Below are positions 6,801 through 16,507 of a stretch of DNA of 50,135 bases, piece by piece. This stretch comes from Desulfobacteraceae bacterium (GTDB lineage: Bacteria > Desulfobacterota > Syntrophobacteria > Syntrophobacterales > Syntrophobacteraceae). The stretch spans positions 1 through 50,135 of the forward strand of contig JAJFVB010000128.1 in assembly GCA_021372055.1 (NCBI GenBank). Direction: 5' to 3'. How positions within the stretch are numbered: position 1 is the stretch's first letter; each line of letters starts with the position of its first letter. The position numbers and the translations under genes are program-made. Below the pieces are notes generated by a model. The model saw only the letters and a list, made by a program, of their open reading frames with translations. It did no database searches and was not told the origin of the DNA.

Positions 6801-9800
6801 ATGCGGATTGTTCTTAGGAATCTCAGGGTCAGGCTGATCGCTTTGCTCACGGTGGCGATCGTGCCGGCGATAGTCCTTGCTTCATACAACCTGGTCAAAG
6901 AATATCAGGCGACAAACTTCCGGATCCGGCAGGACACTCAGTACCTGACCCGGATCGCCGATGAGAAGATATCACGGCTGATCGGCAACGCGCAGCAACT
7001 CGTCACACTTCTGGGGAACATACCGCCGTCCGTCCCGCAGGGTTTCGACTTCAGCGCGATCATGGCCGATCTCAGGAGCGGATATCCGAATATAACCGAT
7101 ATAATCGTTGCCGCATCCGATGGACGGGTGATCTACGGAGCTTCCTCCGAGGAGATATCGGGGGATATGCGGGAGGCGGAATGGTTCCATCGCGCCGCGG
7201 AAGCGAAGGATTTCATCCTCGGAGAGTTTCGACTGACCAGTCAGGCGCATTTTTCCTCGCTGATTCTCGCAGGCCCCAGATATAACGAATCCGGAGAGCT
7301 CGACTCCGTGATCTGCGTAGGCATCGATCCGGCGTCCTTCGAACGAATTGCCGCAAGCCTGCAGCCGCCGGAGGGGTGGGGTCTTTCTTTGAGCAACGCA
7401 GCGGGGAGGATCCTCGCTCGATACTCAACCGGAGCGAAGCCCGCACCGCAATCTCCACCCCAGGAACACGGGACCGGCGCCAATCTTGACGTTTTGTCCA
7501 CAGCCCCCCGGACGATCCTCGACGCGGACGGGGTCGAACGCGTATACACCTCTTCAATTCTCAGAACAAATGTGCCGCAGGGGACTCTTTACATCAGTGT
7601 CGGCGCGCCCGCCTCGATTTTCAGCAAGGCCCGGCAGAACCTCGCGATATGTCTTTTCGGCCTCGCTCTCGTCGTTTTGTTCGCGCTTATGGCCATGATC
7701 GTCGGGAGCCAGGTTCTCATCCTGAACAAGGTCGACACGCTCATCGTGGCTACGCGCCAACTCTGCAGCGGGAATCTCAGCGTGCGGACGGGGCTTTCCC
7801 ATTACGGCGGAGAGTTCGGGCAACTGGCCGCCGCGTTCGATCAAATGGCGGAATCCCTTGAGGTGCAGGAGATCGTGCGCATGCGATCCCAGGCCGCTCT
7901 CGGAGAAAGCGAGCAGCGGTTCAGAACCGTATTCGACTGGGTCAACGACGCCATACTCGTTATCAACCACTCGACCGGGGCCATTCTCGACGTCAACCAA
8001 ACGGTGTGCGAACTCTTCGGATACACGCGCGAAGAGGCGCTGAGGAGAAACGTATCGGACTTCAGCTCGGGCGTGACCCCGTACACCGACGTTGAACTCA
8101 TGGAGTTTCTGGGCAGGGCCATCGAGGAAGGACCGCAGCTGTTCGAATGGAATGCCCGGCGCAGTTCCGGAGAGCTGTTCTGGTGCGAGGTGAGCATGAG
8201 ATCGGCCATGATCGGCAGCAGGAAAAGGCTGCTCATGACCCTGCGCGACGTGACCGAACGCAAGAAATCCGAGTTGGCCCTTCGCGAAAGCGAATCAAGG
8301 TATCGCGCTTTTATCACCAACAGCACCGAAGGGGTCTTCCGTCTGGAACTGAGAAAACCCATTCCCGTGACCCTTCCCCTGGACGAACAGGTCGGCCTGA
8401 TGCTCCGGAATGCGTACCTGGCCGAGTGCAATGACATAATGGCCCGGATCTACGGGATGCGAGTGGCGCGCCACATGATCGGCCAGCGCCTCTCGGACGT
8501 CCTCCCGGACTCCGATCCCCGCAGTGTTGAATACCTCCGGTCCTTCGTGACCTCGGGATACAGGCTCACGGATATCGAGTTCACCCTCGCCGGAAGAGGC
8601 GGCAAGAACATAGTCCTGCTGAGCAGCCTCGTCGGTGTCGTCGAAAACGATATGCTGGTGCGAGCCTGGGGCGTGCAGCGCAACATCACGGAGCAGAAGA
8701 TGTCGGCGGAGGAACTGAGGTTTCTCAGCCAGTTCAACCAGGAGATCATCTCGAGTGCCCGAAACGGCATCGTCGTATACGACACCGAGCTGAACTATCT
8801 CGTCTGGAACAGGTTCATGGAGGAACTCACGGGAGTTCCCGCAAAGGACATCCTCGGGAAAAACGCCCTCGAGGTCTTCCCTCACCTCCGCGAGCACGGA
8901 ATCGACCTGCTTTTGGCCCAGGCAAGAGCCGGGAAAAGCTGCCGCTCCCGCGACGTCCACTTTACCGTGCCTCATACGGGGAGGGAGGTGTGGATGTTTT
9001 CAACGTTCGGCCCGCACACGGACCCGGACGGCAACAATATCGGGGTGATCGAGATAGCAACGGACATCCAGTCCCGCAAACAGGCCGAAGAAGAGGTCGA
9101 GCGGCTCAGCAGGCAGCGTCAGCTCATACTCGATGCGGCCGACGAGGCCATAATCGGGCTGAACCTCGAAGGCTCGATCATCTTCGCCAATCCGGCTTCG
9201 GCCCAGATGTTCGGTTACGCGCCTCACGAACTGCTCGGGCAGGAGCTTCACAAACTGATCTTCCACGCAAGGCCGGACGGCTTCCCGTGCCGGGATGCAG
9301 ACTGTCCCATGAAGGTCACCATCGAGACCGGATCTCCCTGCCGGGCGCGCGACGATATTCTCTGGAGAAAAAACGGGGAGCAGTTTCCGGCGGTCTATTC
9401 GAGCACGCCCATCATCGAGGCCGGGAAGATTACCGGCGCCGTCGTGACGTTCAAAGACGTTACGGAACAGAAATGCGCCGAGGAAACCCGGGCAAAGCTG
9501 GAAGCGCAGCTGCGCCAGGCTCAGAAGATGGAAGCTATCGGCACTCTTGCGGGGGGCATTGCCCACGACTTCAACAATATCCTCACTCCCATCATGGGCT
9601 ATTGCCAGCTGGCCCTTTCCGAAACAGACCCGGAGAGCAGCCTGCACAGGCAGATAGCGCAGGTGTTCCAATCCAGCGTCCGGGCACGGGATCTGGTCAA
9701 ACAGATTCTTGCCTTCAGCCGCAAGGGCGAGCAGCAGCGAAGGGCCGTTCAGGTAAGCTTCATCGTAAAGGAGGCGCTCAATTTCATGCGTTCCTCCCTT

Positions 9801-10688
9801 CCCTCCACCCTTGAAATTCGCCACGAAATCGACCAGGACGCCCTCATGTGCTCGGTCATGGCGGACCCCACGCAGATCCATCAGATCATTATGAATCTGT
9901 GCACCAATGCCGCCCATGCCGTAGGGGAGCAGGACGGAACCCTGGTCGTCAAACTCAGCCTCATGGCTGTCGCAACCGATGCCGAGTATCCGAATATCCG
10001 GCCCGGCATGTACCTGAAGCTCTCGGTCTCGGATACGGGCTGCGGCATGGACGAAAGCGTCCTGCAAAGAATCTACGAGCCTTACTTCACGACCAAGGGA
10101 GCGAGCGAAGGCACCGGCCTCGGGCTCTCCGTCGTTTACGGAATCGTGAATACCCTCAGGGGCACCATCGCGGTGCGGAGCAAGCCGGGCAAGGGCACAA
10201 CCTTTACGATCCTCCTGCCCCAGGCCGACGAGAGCGAATTCAACATTGCCGACACGATGCCGGACCCGCTTTCCGGGACCGGACGCATCCTGCTGGTCGA
10301 TGACGAAAAATCGGTGGTCGACGTCGTAAAGGAAGTCCTGGAACAGATGGGCTACAACGTTGTCGCCCGGTACAGCAGCCTGGACGCCCTCGAAGCTTTC
10401 CAGGCCAATCCCTGGAGATTCGACCTCGTGATGTCGGATCAAACGATGCCGCAGATGACGGGGATCGATCTGGCGAAGGAGATGCTCAAGATCCGGCCCA
10501 ATACTCCGATCGTATTGTGCACGGGAATGATTGACACGGCCTACAAGGAACGGGCGCTCGAAGCCGGGGTAAAGGCCTTTCTCGTCAAGCCCCTGATATT
10601 GCACGAACTTGCCGAAACACTCAAAAAAGCTCTCGAAAGCAATGTAAAGGATCTGGTCAGCGTAATAGGGAACAGACCCCTGCGGTAG
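6801..10688 (+). CDS. Hybrid sensor histidine kinase: extracytoplasmic sensor, HAMP, four PAS, HisKA, HATPase, receiver
   Basis: 1295 residues from ATG 6801 (ACGGAG at 6785-6790). An upstream in-frame ATG at 6714 would add 29 residues without membrane character, so the later start, MRIVLRNLRVRLIALL, is preferred. Order: TM1 about 10-28; periplasmic Cache-like sensor about 30-280; TM2 about 281-303; HAMP to about 358; PAS domains starting near 374, 499, 650 and 776; HisKA with GGIAHDFNN (phospho-acceptor H922); HATPase with NLCTNAAHAV near 1032 and GTGLGLSVVYGIV; C-terminal receiver with DDE near 1166 and phospho-acceptor D1213 in MSDQTMP. The conserved receiver Lys is in FLVKPL. It resembles kinases that pass phosphate to a separate effector, none of which is adjacent. 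Confidence 0.92.
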   Translation: MRIVLRNLRVRLIALLTVAIVPAIVLASYNLVKEYQATNFRIRQDTQYLTRIADEKISRLIGNAQQLVTLLGNIPPSVPQGFDFSAIMADLRSGYPNITDIIVAASDGRVIYGASSEEISGDMREAEWFHRAAEAKDFILGEFRLTSQAHFSSLILAGPRYNESGELDSVICVGIDPASFERIAASLQPPEGWGLSLSNAAGRILARYSTGAKPAPQSPPQEHGTGANLDVLSTAPRTILDADGVERVYTSSILRTNVPQGTLYISVGAPASIFSKARQNLAICLFGLALVVLFALMAMIVGSQVLILNKVDTLIVATRQLCSGNLSVRTGLSHYGGEFGQLAAAFDQMAESLEVQEIVRMRSQAALGESEQRFRTVFDWVNDAILVINHSTGAILDVNQTVCELFGYTREEALRRNVSDFSSGVTPYTDVELMEFLGRAIEEGPQLFEWNARRSSGELFWCEVSMRSAMIGSRKRLLMTLRDVTERKKSELALRESESRYRAFITNSTEGVFRLELRKPIPVTLPLDEQVGLMLRNAYLAECNDIMARIYGMRVARHMIGQRLSDVLPDSDPRSVEYLRSFVTSGYRLTDIEFTLAGRGGKNIVLLSSLVGVVENDMLVRAWGVQRNITEQKMSAEELRFLSQFNQEIISSARNGIVVYDTELNYLVWNRFMEELTGVPAKDILGKNALEVFPHLREHGIDLLLAQARAGKSCRSRDVHFTVPHTGREVWMFSTFGPHTDPDGNNIGVIEIATDIQSRKQAEEEVERLSRQRQLILDAADEAIIGLNLEGSIIFANPASAQMFGYAPHELLGQELHKLIFHARPDGFPCRDADCPMKVTIETGSPCRARDDILWRKNGEQFPAVYSSTPIIEAGKITGAVVTFKDVTEQKCAEETRAKLEAQLRQAQKMEAIGTLAGGIAHDFNNILTPIMGYCQLALSETDPESSLHRQIAQVFQSSVRARDLVKQILAFSRKGEQQRRAVQVSFIVKEALNFMRSSLPSTLEIRHEIDQDALMCSVMADPTQIHQIIMNLCTNAAHAVGEQDGTLVVKLSLMAVATDAEYPNIRPGMYLKLSVSDTGCGMDESVLQRIYEPYFTTKGASEGTGLGLSVVYGIVNTLRGTIAVRSKPGKGTTFTILLPQADESEFNIADTMPDPLSGTGRILLVDDEKSVVDVVKEVLEQMGYNVVARYSSLDALEAFQANPWRFDLVMSDQTMPQMTGIDLAKEMLKIRPNTPIVLCTGMIDTAYKERALEAGVKAFLVKPLILHELAETLKKALESNVKDLVSVIGNRPLR

Positions 10689-10701
10689 GCATCTCAAGAA
10701 G

Positions 10702-10721
10702 AAACCCCGCAGGCGGGTTTT
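10702..10721 (+). terminator. Intrinsic terminator after the hybrid kinase
   Basis: AAACCC (10702-10707) pairs with GGGTTT (10715-10720) across a short GC-rich loop and is followed by one further T. The A-tract on the 5' side means it could also serve the convergent minus-strand gene ending at 10761. The stem is short, so efficiency is uncertain. Confidence 0.5.
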
Positions 10722-10760
10722 CCCGAATCCTGTGCCGATGATTTCTTCCGCACCCCACGT

Positions 10761-11687
10761 TTAACGGGTTGCCGCGGAGGTCTTGTCCCGCACCGCCGAC
10801 TGCAGGCTTGCCAGCGTCTCGTCGCAATGCGCCATCACTTTCCTCTTCTGGCCCAGGGAAAGCTCCAGTGATTTGACATTTGTATTTTTCCTCGAAAGTT
10901 TGACCACTTCTGCCGTCACACCTTCGAAGTCTATCCAGGCGGCTTCGGCTTCCTTTACCGTGTGGCGGTTCTGTTCCGGCACCAGTTCCTCAACTTTTTG
11001 GAGATCCTGCCTGGTAAGGCCGTTCAGCCTCGCGATCTCTTTTTCCATCCGGTCCATGTCCTCATCGCCCGCCGCCGCGATGTGCGGCCCCATCAGTTGC
11101 TGGATCTTGAATCCATCGATCATGGCCTCCGCAACCAGTCTCAGGAATTGAGCCTCCCGGTCCGCCTGCACTCCGGCCTTTGACACCAGTTCTTCGATGC
11201 TCTTCTCGAACCGCTCCAGGGCCCTTCTGCCCTGACCGAACGAGAGCTTGGAGGCCTTGATGTTCGTGTTTTCGACAGAGAACTCGAGGATGACCTTGTC
11301 AAGTCTTCTCAACTCAACCCAACAACTGTCGAACTCCCTCAACAGTCCGGTTTCCCTCGGGATTTTATCCTCTTCAACGAGCTGTCCGAGAACAACACGG
11401 TCGCCCTCGACAGCGTCCGAAGCCTTAATCGATTCGTCGGCAAGAAGTCGCGACAGTTCGTCGGTTTCGGCCATAACGGCGCCCTTTTCAATGTCGGCGG
11501 ACTTTAAAAGATTTATCCGCATTCGTGCCAGCAGCTCCTCCTTCTGACCCGACTTCAGAGCATTTCCTTCCAAATCCGGATTTGAGCTTTTGTATTTTAT
11601 GCCGATAATAGTCAGGAACAGCATTACAATCAGGGCGCTTGCAACGGACAGGAGAAGGGACCTGCCGCGGGAATGTTCCTTTCTCAT
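10761..11687 (-). CDS. Membrane-anchored four-helix-bundle sensor-like protein with internal duplication, no output domain
   Basis: 308 residues. A basic N-terminus and one TM segment (about 11-30) are followed by an all-helical periplasmic region. Two copies of a motif are visible: FSVENTNIKASKLSFGQGRR near 137-156 and LSRKNTNVKSLELSLGQKRK about 130 residues later. This shows a duplicated 4HB_MCP-type ligand-binding module. Such modules are normally the sensor part of chemoreceptors or kinases, but here there is no HAMP, kinase or MCP signalling domain. It is preceded by a good ribosome site (GGAGGACTTCC just upstream on the minus strand) and converges on the hybrid kinase. A helper or co-sensor role is a guess. 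Confidence 0.65.
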   Translation of the reverse strand: MRKEHSRGRSLLLSVASALIVMLFLTIIGIKYKSSNPDLEGNALKSGQKEELLARMRINLLKSADIEKGAVMAETDELSRLLADESIKASDAVEGDRVVLGQLVEEDKIPRETGLLREFDSCWVELRRLDKVILEFSVENTNIKASKLSFGQGRRALERFEKSIEELVSKAGVQADREAQFLRLVAEAMIDGFKIQQLMGPHIAAAGDEDMDRMEKEIARLNGLTRQDLQKVEELVPEQNRHTVKEAEAAWIDFEGVTAEVVKLSRKNTNVKSLELSLGQKRKVMAHCDETLASLQSAVRDKTSAATR

Positions 11688-11851
11688 TGGAAGTCCTCCG
11701 GGGTGACCTTTAAAAAGGAAAATTAACGGCGCTGCCGCACCGGATTTATAGCACTACGGGGAGCACCACTACAAATGAAAGAAGCGGCTTTGGAAAACCC
11801 CCGCGATACTGCTGTACTCTTCCATACGGGTAGCAGGGGAATACCTTACTG

Positions 11852-11880
11852 TAGACTTGATAACAGAAATTAAGTATAAC
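11852..11880 (+). promoter_or_regulatory. Candidate sigma70-type promoter for kup
   Basis: TAGACT (11852-11857), 17-base spacer, TATAAC (11875-11880). A start near 11887 would give a leader of about 113 bases before ATG 12000. That leader contains the hairpin GGTGCC/GGCACC (11944-11949 with 11959-11964). The rest of 11688-11999 shows no gene. Confidence 0.4.
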
Positions 11881-11999
11881 GCGAACGCGAACTCTCCGGG
11901 CATTTTTGCTTAAGGAGACATAGTAAAGAACTCGGGCGGGGGAGGTGCCACAGCCTTCGGCACCGTTCGGAAACATTGCCTGCTAACCGGAATCACCTA

Positions 12000-13922
12000 A
12001 TGTCACAGACGGGTACCAGCAAAAATACACTCTCAAGCAACGATCAGAGTCCTCTCATTTCTTCTTCCACGCTCCTGCTCGCACTCGGCGCTTTGGGAAT
12101 CGTCTACGGAGACATCGGCACAAGTCCGCTCTACGCCATCCGCGAGTGTTTTCACGGTACACATGCCGTTCAACTGACCGAAACGAACATCTTCGGCGTC
12201 CTGTCCCTGGTTTTCTGGTCGATGACGATGGTAGTCTGCGTCAAGTACGTCATTTTCGTCATGCGCGCGGACAATCACCACATGGGGGGCATCTTTGCCC
12301 TGCTTGCCCTGATTCCATCGAATCCCGGCAAAATATCCCCGAAGCTTTATTCCGTCGTCGTGCTCGCCGCAATTTTCGGTTCCGCGCTTCTCTATGGCGA
12401 CGGCGTGATAACCCCTGCGATTTCAGTGCTTTCCGCCGTCGAGGGTCTGGAAGTGGCCACGGAAGCGGCCAAGCCGCTTGTCGTTCCGCTCACCTGCACG
12501 ATTCTTCTTGTGCTCTTTCTCGTGCAGCACCGGGGCACAGGCCTCATCGGAAGCGTTTTCGGGCCGATCATGGTGATCTGGTTCATTACAATCGCGACTA
12601 TGGGGATAGCGCAGATCGTCCAGAGGCCGGACATCCTCCAGGCCGTAAACCCCATCTATGCTTTCAGGTTCTTCGCAGCCAACCACCTGCACGGAATCGT
12701 GGTGCTCGGCTCCGTGGTCTTGTGTATCACGGGCGGCGAAGCCCTTTATGCCGACATGGGGCATTTCGGCCGGAACCCGATCCGAATCTCCTGGCTCTGT
12801 CTTGCATACCCGGCCCTTCTCTCCAACTACTTCGGACAGGGAGCCCTGCTCCTCACCGATCACAGTTTTGCCTTCAATCCCTTTTATGGGCTTGTTCCCA
12901 GGACTTTTCTCTATCCCATGGTCTGCCTGTCGACCATTGCGACGATCATCGCCTCGCAGGCTATGATCTCCGGCATCTTCTCCATCACCCAGCAGGCGAT
13001 TCAGCTCGGATTCTGCCCCCGCATGCAGCTTGTCCACACTTCCCGCGAAACGCAGGGACAGATTTACATACCCGAGGTGAATTATCTCATGATGGTCACC
13101 TGCATCAGTCTGGTGCTCATATTCCAGAAATCGAGCGGGCTGGCCGGAGCATACGGCATCGCAGTAACCGCGGACATGGCCTTTACATCGATTCTTTTCT
13201 TTTTCGTCGTCACGCGAACCTGGGGGTGGTCGATGGCAAAGGCCGTACCTCTTCTGGTTCTTTTCCTGATCTTCGATTTTTCCTTCTTCGGAGCAAATCT
13301 GCTTAAAATTTTCGACGGAGGGTGGATCACCCTGACCATTGCGGCCGTAGTGGCGACGGCCCTTACCACCTGGAGGGACGGTCGCGCGGCCCTTGCGAAA
13401 ATAATGGCCGGCTCGCGCCTTCCCGTCGACACATTCCTGGAGGACGTGGCCCGGCACAAACCCATCCGCGTGCCCGGCACGGCCGTTTTCATGTCGGTTT
13501 CGCCCCTCGGCATCCCGATCTCCCTGCTCCACCACTTCAAGCACAACAAGGTGCTCCATGAACAGGTGGTCATCCTCTCTATTCGCTCGGCGGACATTCC
13601 CACCGTTTCCGACCAGAACAAGGTCACCCTGGAGGAACTCGGCCAGGGCTTCTATCGTCTGACCGCGCTCTACGGATTCATGGAGAAGCCGGACGTTCCG
13701 AGGATTATGGAGCTTGCGTGCGCCAAGGGGCTCCAAAACGATCTCCACACCACCTCCTACTATCTGAGCCGGGAGGTTCTGCTCACCGGAGGCGATTCGA
13801 ACCTCATGAGGTGGCGTAAGGCGATTTTCGCATTCATGTCCCGCAACGCCCGGACGGCCACGGCCTATTTCGACGTTCCGCCGGATCGTGTCGTCGAACT
13901 GGGCGTACAGATAAGGCTCTAA
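12000..13922 (+). CDS. kup: Kup-type low-affinity K+ uptake transporter
   Basis: 640 residues from ATG 12000; a TTG at 11976 is possible, but neither start has a strong Shine-Dalgarno. The family hallmark GIVYGDIGTSPLYAIRECF is present near residues 42-60, followed by about 12 hydrophobic segments to near residue 440 and a C-terminal cytoplasmic domain of about 170 residues. Conserved pieces include LYGDGVITPAISVLSAVEGL and FNPFYGLVPRTFLYPMV. Kup proteins are H+/K+ symporters of the inner membrane. It is a single gene with its own promoter candidate and converges on a DUF6178-type gene 32 bases away. Confidence 0.95.
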   Translation: MSQTGTSKNTLSSNDQSPLISSSTLLLALGALGIVYGDIGTSPLYAIRECFHGTHAVQLTETNIFGVLSLVFWSMTMVVCVKYVIFVMRADNHHMGGIFALLALIPSNPGKISPKLYSVVVLAAIFGSALLYGDGVITPAISVLSAVEGLEVATEAAKPLVVPLTCTILLVLFLVQHRGTGLIGSVFGPIMVIWFITIATMGIAQIVQRPDILQAVNPIYAFRFFAANHLHGIVVLGSVVLCITGGEALYADMGHFGRNPIRISWLCLAYPALLSNYFGQGALLLTDHSFAFNPFYGLVPRTFLYPMVCLSTIATIIASQAMISGIFSITQQAIQLGFCPRMQLVHTSRETQGQIYIPEVNYLMMVTCISLVLIFQKSSGLAGAYGIAVTADMAFTSILFFFVVTRTWGWSMAKAVPLLVLFLIFDFSFFGANLLKIFDGGWITLTIAAVVATALTTWRDGRAALAKIMAGSRLPVDTFLEDVARHKPIRVPGTAVFMSVSPLGIPISLLHHFKHNKVLHEQVVILSIRSADIPTVSDQNKVTLEELGQGFYRLTALYGFMEKPDVPRIMELACAKGLQNDLHTTSYYLSREVLLTGGDSNLMRWRKAIFAFMSRNARTATAYFDVPPDRVVELGVQIRL

Positions 13923-13954
13923 GCGGGCAGGATCAATCAGGGAGCATCCGGGCA

Positions 13955-15646
13955 TCAGTCGCGAAACATAAAGTACGGCACGAACTCCGGTTCCGGTGGA
14001 TTTACAGCGGAATAGCGACCCATATCCGAGTCATAATCCCTCAGAAGAGGGCTCAGGTATGCCTCGGCCATCCGCCTTGCCCCGGCATCGGATTCCACCG
14101 TGTAGACCCAATCCATGACCACGCGGTCGATCTCCGAGGGCGCAAGACGGGTCCGGACATCCGCCCAATCCCGAAGAGGGATGGGGTCCACGGCCCACTT
14201 TCCATTGATGATCTCTTGTGCCCCAGCGGTAAGGATCATGACGCCCAGCGTGATGTCCTCCGGGGCGCTCACCTGCCCTCCGCTCCACAACTGCTCCGCC
14301 ACCCGGTTCGGGTCCACGCTCAATGCTCCATAGAGCCTCCCCGCGCCCATGATCACGTCCACAACGCGGTTGCCCTCCGCAATATCCAGCGGGGTCCTGA
14401 AAAAATCGAAGCGCGGCGCCCTTCCCGAAGCGGCATCCCCTGCCCTCTGCAGCTTCGGCGTCTTTCCTAGCAACTCCTCGACCGCATCGAACCATTCTCC
14501 ATCGAGACACCTGGACCCGGACGGGCATTGTGCGAGCCAGCCGTTTCGAACTACGGCCGCGAGGCGCGCCCTCACCCTCGCAGCTTCGGCCTGCGCAAGC
14601 CGGAAAAGATGCTCCAGAAAAGTATTCCCTATAATCTCCAGCGCGTTGTCCTCGTTTCCTCCCGAACGGATTTCCAGTCCCAGATTGACGTAGGCAAGCG
14701 CTTTTTCGACCGCGTTTTTCAGAGCGCCGGCATTGTCGAGCGGCACCTGGTCCGCGACGATTACCTTGTTCCCGAGGGATGCAAGCTCGAATTGCAGCGC
14801 TTCCGCGACATCGGTCCTGTCGACTCTTTTCAAAACACGGCCGAGCAGATCGGACTCGCGCAAGAGGGCAAGCGCCAGCGACGGCGCGACCTGTCCCTCT
14901 TCATCGGCCGGGCGGGGGGACAATACCTTCCCCGGCTCGTTCGCCCCCGGGTCGGTGTAAATCCGGAGAGCATCGTAGAAGTCCGGAACGGCATGATCGG
15001 CAAGCCGTGCACTATGAAACCGATAGGCATCCTCTTCCGTTTCTTCCTTCAGGGCATAGAGGACGCCGTTCATAAGTTCCTTAAAGAAGCCGTAGCTGGT
15101 CTCGTAAATCACTGTGAGCAGGTGCATGAGCAGATCGTCGAACTGAGGGTATTTCGCCTCCCAGAAGTAAACATCGTCCAGCGTCTTTGGCGGCAGCGAC
15201 TCTCTGGCTTCAAGCATGTCGATATCCTCCGGGGGAATATCGACCGTGATCCATTCCTTGAAAAAGCTCACGAGCAATTCGAAATCCGCGTGTGAAATCC
15301 AATCCACGAGTTTTCTGTTGCTTGCCTTCGACAGCCGTTCGAGCCAGGTCAGGGACCTCGCGGGTTCGATGGCGTCCTTTCGCCACCATTGGAGATCGAA
15401 GATATGGTTAACCTGCTCAAGGCTCGCAAGACCGAGAATCGGCAAAGCATCGTCGGGGCCGATCTCCTGGAGAGTGAAAAATAAATCGTTGGCGTCCATG
15501 GCGGCAACGACGGACTCGCTGTCCGTCCTCTCCAGGATCAGATCCATTCTCCTTTTTGCGGGCAACCGCATCAACTCGCGCGCAAGCTCTCGCACGGGAA
15601 GCCTTTCAAGTCTTTTCTCGTTGAGGTCTAGAATATTTGCGGGCAT
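13955..15646 (-). CDS. Conserved protein, probably DUF6178 family, function unknown
   Basis: 563 residues from ATG 15646, chosen over a far upstream start because GGAGAGAG precedes it and the protein then opens MPANILDLNEKRLERL. It is soluble and mostly helical, with no signal peptide. Distinct segments are LPAKRRMDLILERTDSE, an aromatic-rich DLQWWRKD, and a second half containing FFRTPLDIAEGNRVVDVI. I associate this architecture with the uncharacterised DUF6178 family seen mainly in Desulfobacterota; that is memory, not a search. No catalytic motif is obvious. Its neighbour Kup converges on it, so no operon partner suggests a role. Confidence 0.7.
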   Translation of the reverse strand: MPANILDLNEKRLERLPVRELARELMRLPAKRRMDLILERTDSESVVAAMDANDLFFTLQEIGPDDALPILGLASLEQVNHIFDLQWWRKDAIEPARSLTWLERLSKASNRKLVDWISHADFELLVSFFKEWITVDIPPEDIDMLEARESLPPKTLDDVYFWEAKYPQFDDLLMHLLTVIYETSYGFFKELMNGVLYALKEETEEDAYRFHSARLADHAVPDFYDALRIYTDPGANEPGKVLSPRPADEEGQVAPSLALALLRESDLLGRVLKRVDRTDVAEALQFELASLGNKVIVADQVPLDNAGALKNAVEKALAYVNLGLEIRSGGNEDNALEIIGNTFLEHLFRLAQAEAARVRARLAAVVRNGWLAQCPSGSRCLDGEWFDAVEELLGKTPKLQRAGDAASGRAPRFDFFRTPLDIAEGNRVVDVIMGAGRLYGALSVDPNRVAEQLWSGGQVSAPEDITLGVMILTAGAQEIINGKWAVDPIPLRDWADVRTRLAPSEIDRVVMDWVYTVESDAGARRMAEAYLSPLLRDYDSDMGRYSAVNPPEPEFVPYFMFRD

Positions 15647-16147
15647 TACGTCTCTCTCCGATCCGAAAAAACACAATTCTGAAAATGAATGCAGCCGTGC
15701 GCGGTATAACGCTCCGTCCACTGCACATTAAACGCAGCCCGGCCCCGCGGCAAGCGGGAATCGATCCGGCCGAGGCTCATCCGTTCCGGGAGTTTTGCAC
15801 GGCCGATGATAATTCTAAGAACAGCGGGACAAAACACAGGCCACGGCCTTTTTCCGCGCCCAGATCCCGCGGCGGTCGTTTTTCCCCTCCAGAAACGGAG
15901 CCGATCGGCCGAACATGTAAAAGAGCCGTCTTGATCTTTTTGCGGATTACTGTTCTTGAATTATGGCGCCTTTGACAATAGTATAGAGTAGCGGTAGGAG
16001 CATAGGGCCTCCCGGGACTTCCCGCGAGAGCCCGCGATACCGCATAGACCGGCAACGTGACCGTTTCTCAGCTTATGGAACGCAGCCTGGCCGACCGGAG
16101 GGCTGTTCCGAAATGAGTTCGGCCTCAATTGGATTGGAGGAACCGCT
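15647..16147. other. Divergent intergenic region, no gene seen
   Basis: About 500 bases between the DUF6178-type gene and the small membrane protein gene. A TTGACA at 15972-15977 has only a weak -10 (TAGGAG, 15995-16000) at 17-base spacing. No RNA gene or convincing ORF was found. Confidence 0.5.
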
Positions 16148-16471
16148 ATGAGAAAAGCAATCGTAGTCCTGACCGCGTTTGTCATGCTGGCCCTAACGGC
16201 CTTGCCGGTGCTCGCGGACGATGACAGACTTCCTCCCGACCCGTCCCTTTCGGGTGATTTCATGAGGCCCTATCAGGGCGAACGGATCCTGGCGGATGTG
16301 TTCCTGATCAGGCCCATCGCATTCGGGGGCGCGCTGCTCGGGCTTGCGGCAAGCGTCGTTGCCTATCCGGTAGCATCGCTTTCAGGCAGCCAGGATCGGG
16401 TAACGGAATCCCTGATAGAGGAACCCTGGTGCTATACGTTCAAAAGACCCGTGGGCGATATAGACTTTTAG
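16148..16471 (+). CDS. Small exported or membrane protein, function unknown
   Basis: 107 residues from ATG 16148 with GGAGG at 16136-16140. A signal peptide is clear: MRKA, a hydrophobic stretch, then LPVLADDD with likely cleavage after LA. A second hydrophobic segment (about 52-72, RPIAFGGALLGLAASVVAYPV) follows, then a C-terminal tail ending EEPWCYTFKRPVGDIDF. The combination of RP, a small TM and a terminal YTF-x-RPVGD motif recalls small conserved envelope proteins of unknown role. It leads the coaE-nudix-gre-cobO run, but the 36-base gap does not prove cotranscription. Confidence 0.65.
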   Translation: MRKAIVVLTAFVMLALTALPVLADDDRLPPDPSLSGDFMRPYQGERILADVFLIRPIAFGGALLGLAASVVAYPVASLSGSQDRVTESLIEEPWCYTFKRPVGDIDF

Positions 16472-16507
16472 CGCCCCACGGCACCGGACGGGCGATTTCC
16501 GTTGCAC

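Noticed and set aside
11881-11999. c-di-AMP (ydaO-type) riboswitch before kup
   Set aside because: A few short strings resemble it, but the order of conserved blocks could not be matched. Only one simple hairpin is clear.
12423-13955. A 510-codon minus-strand frame opposite kup
   Set aside because: The composition is typical of an antisense frame and kup is unmistakable on the plus strand.
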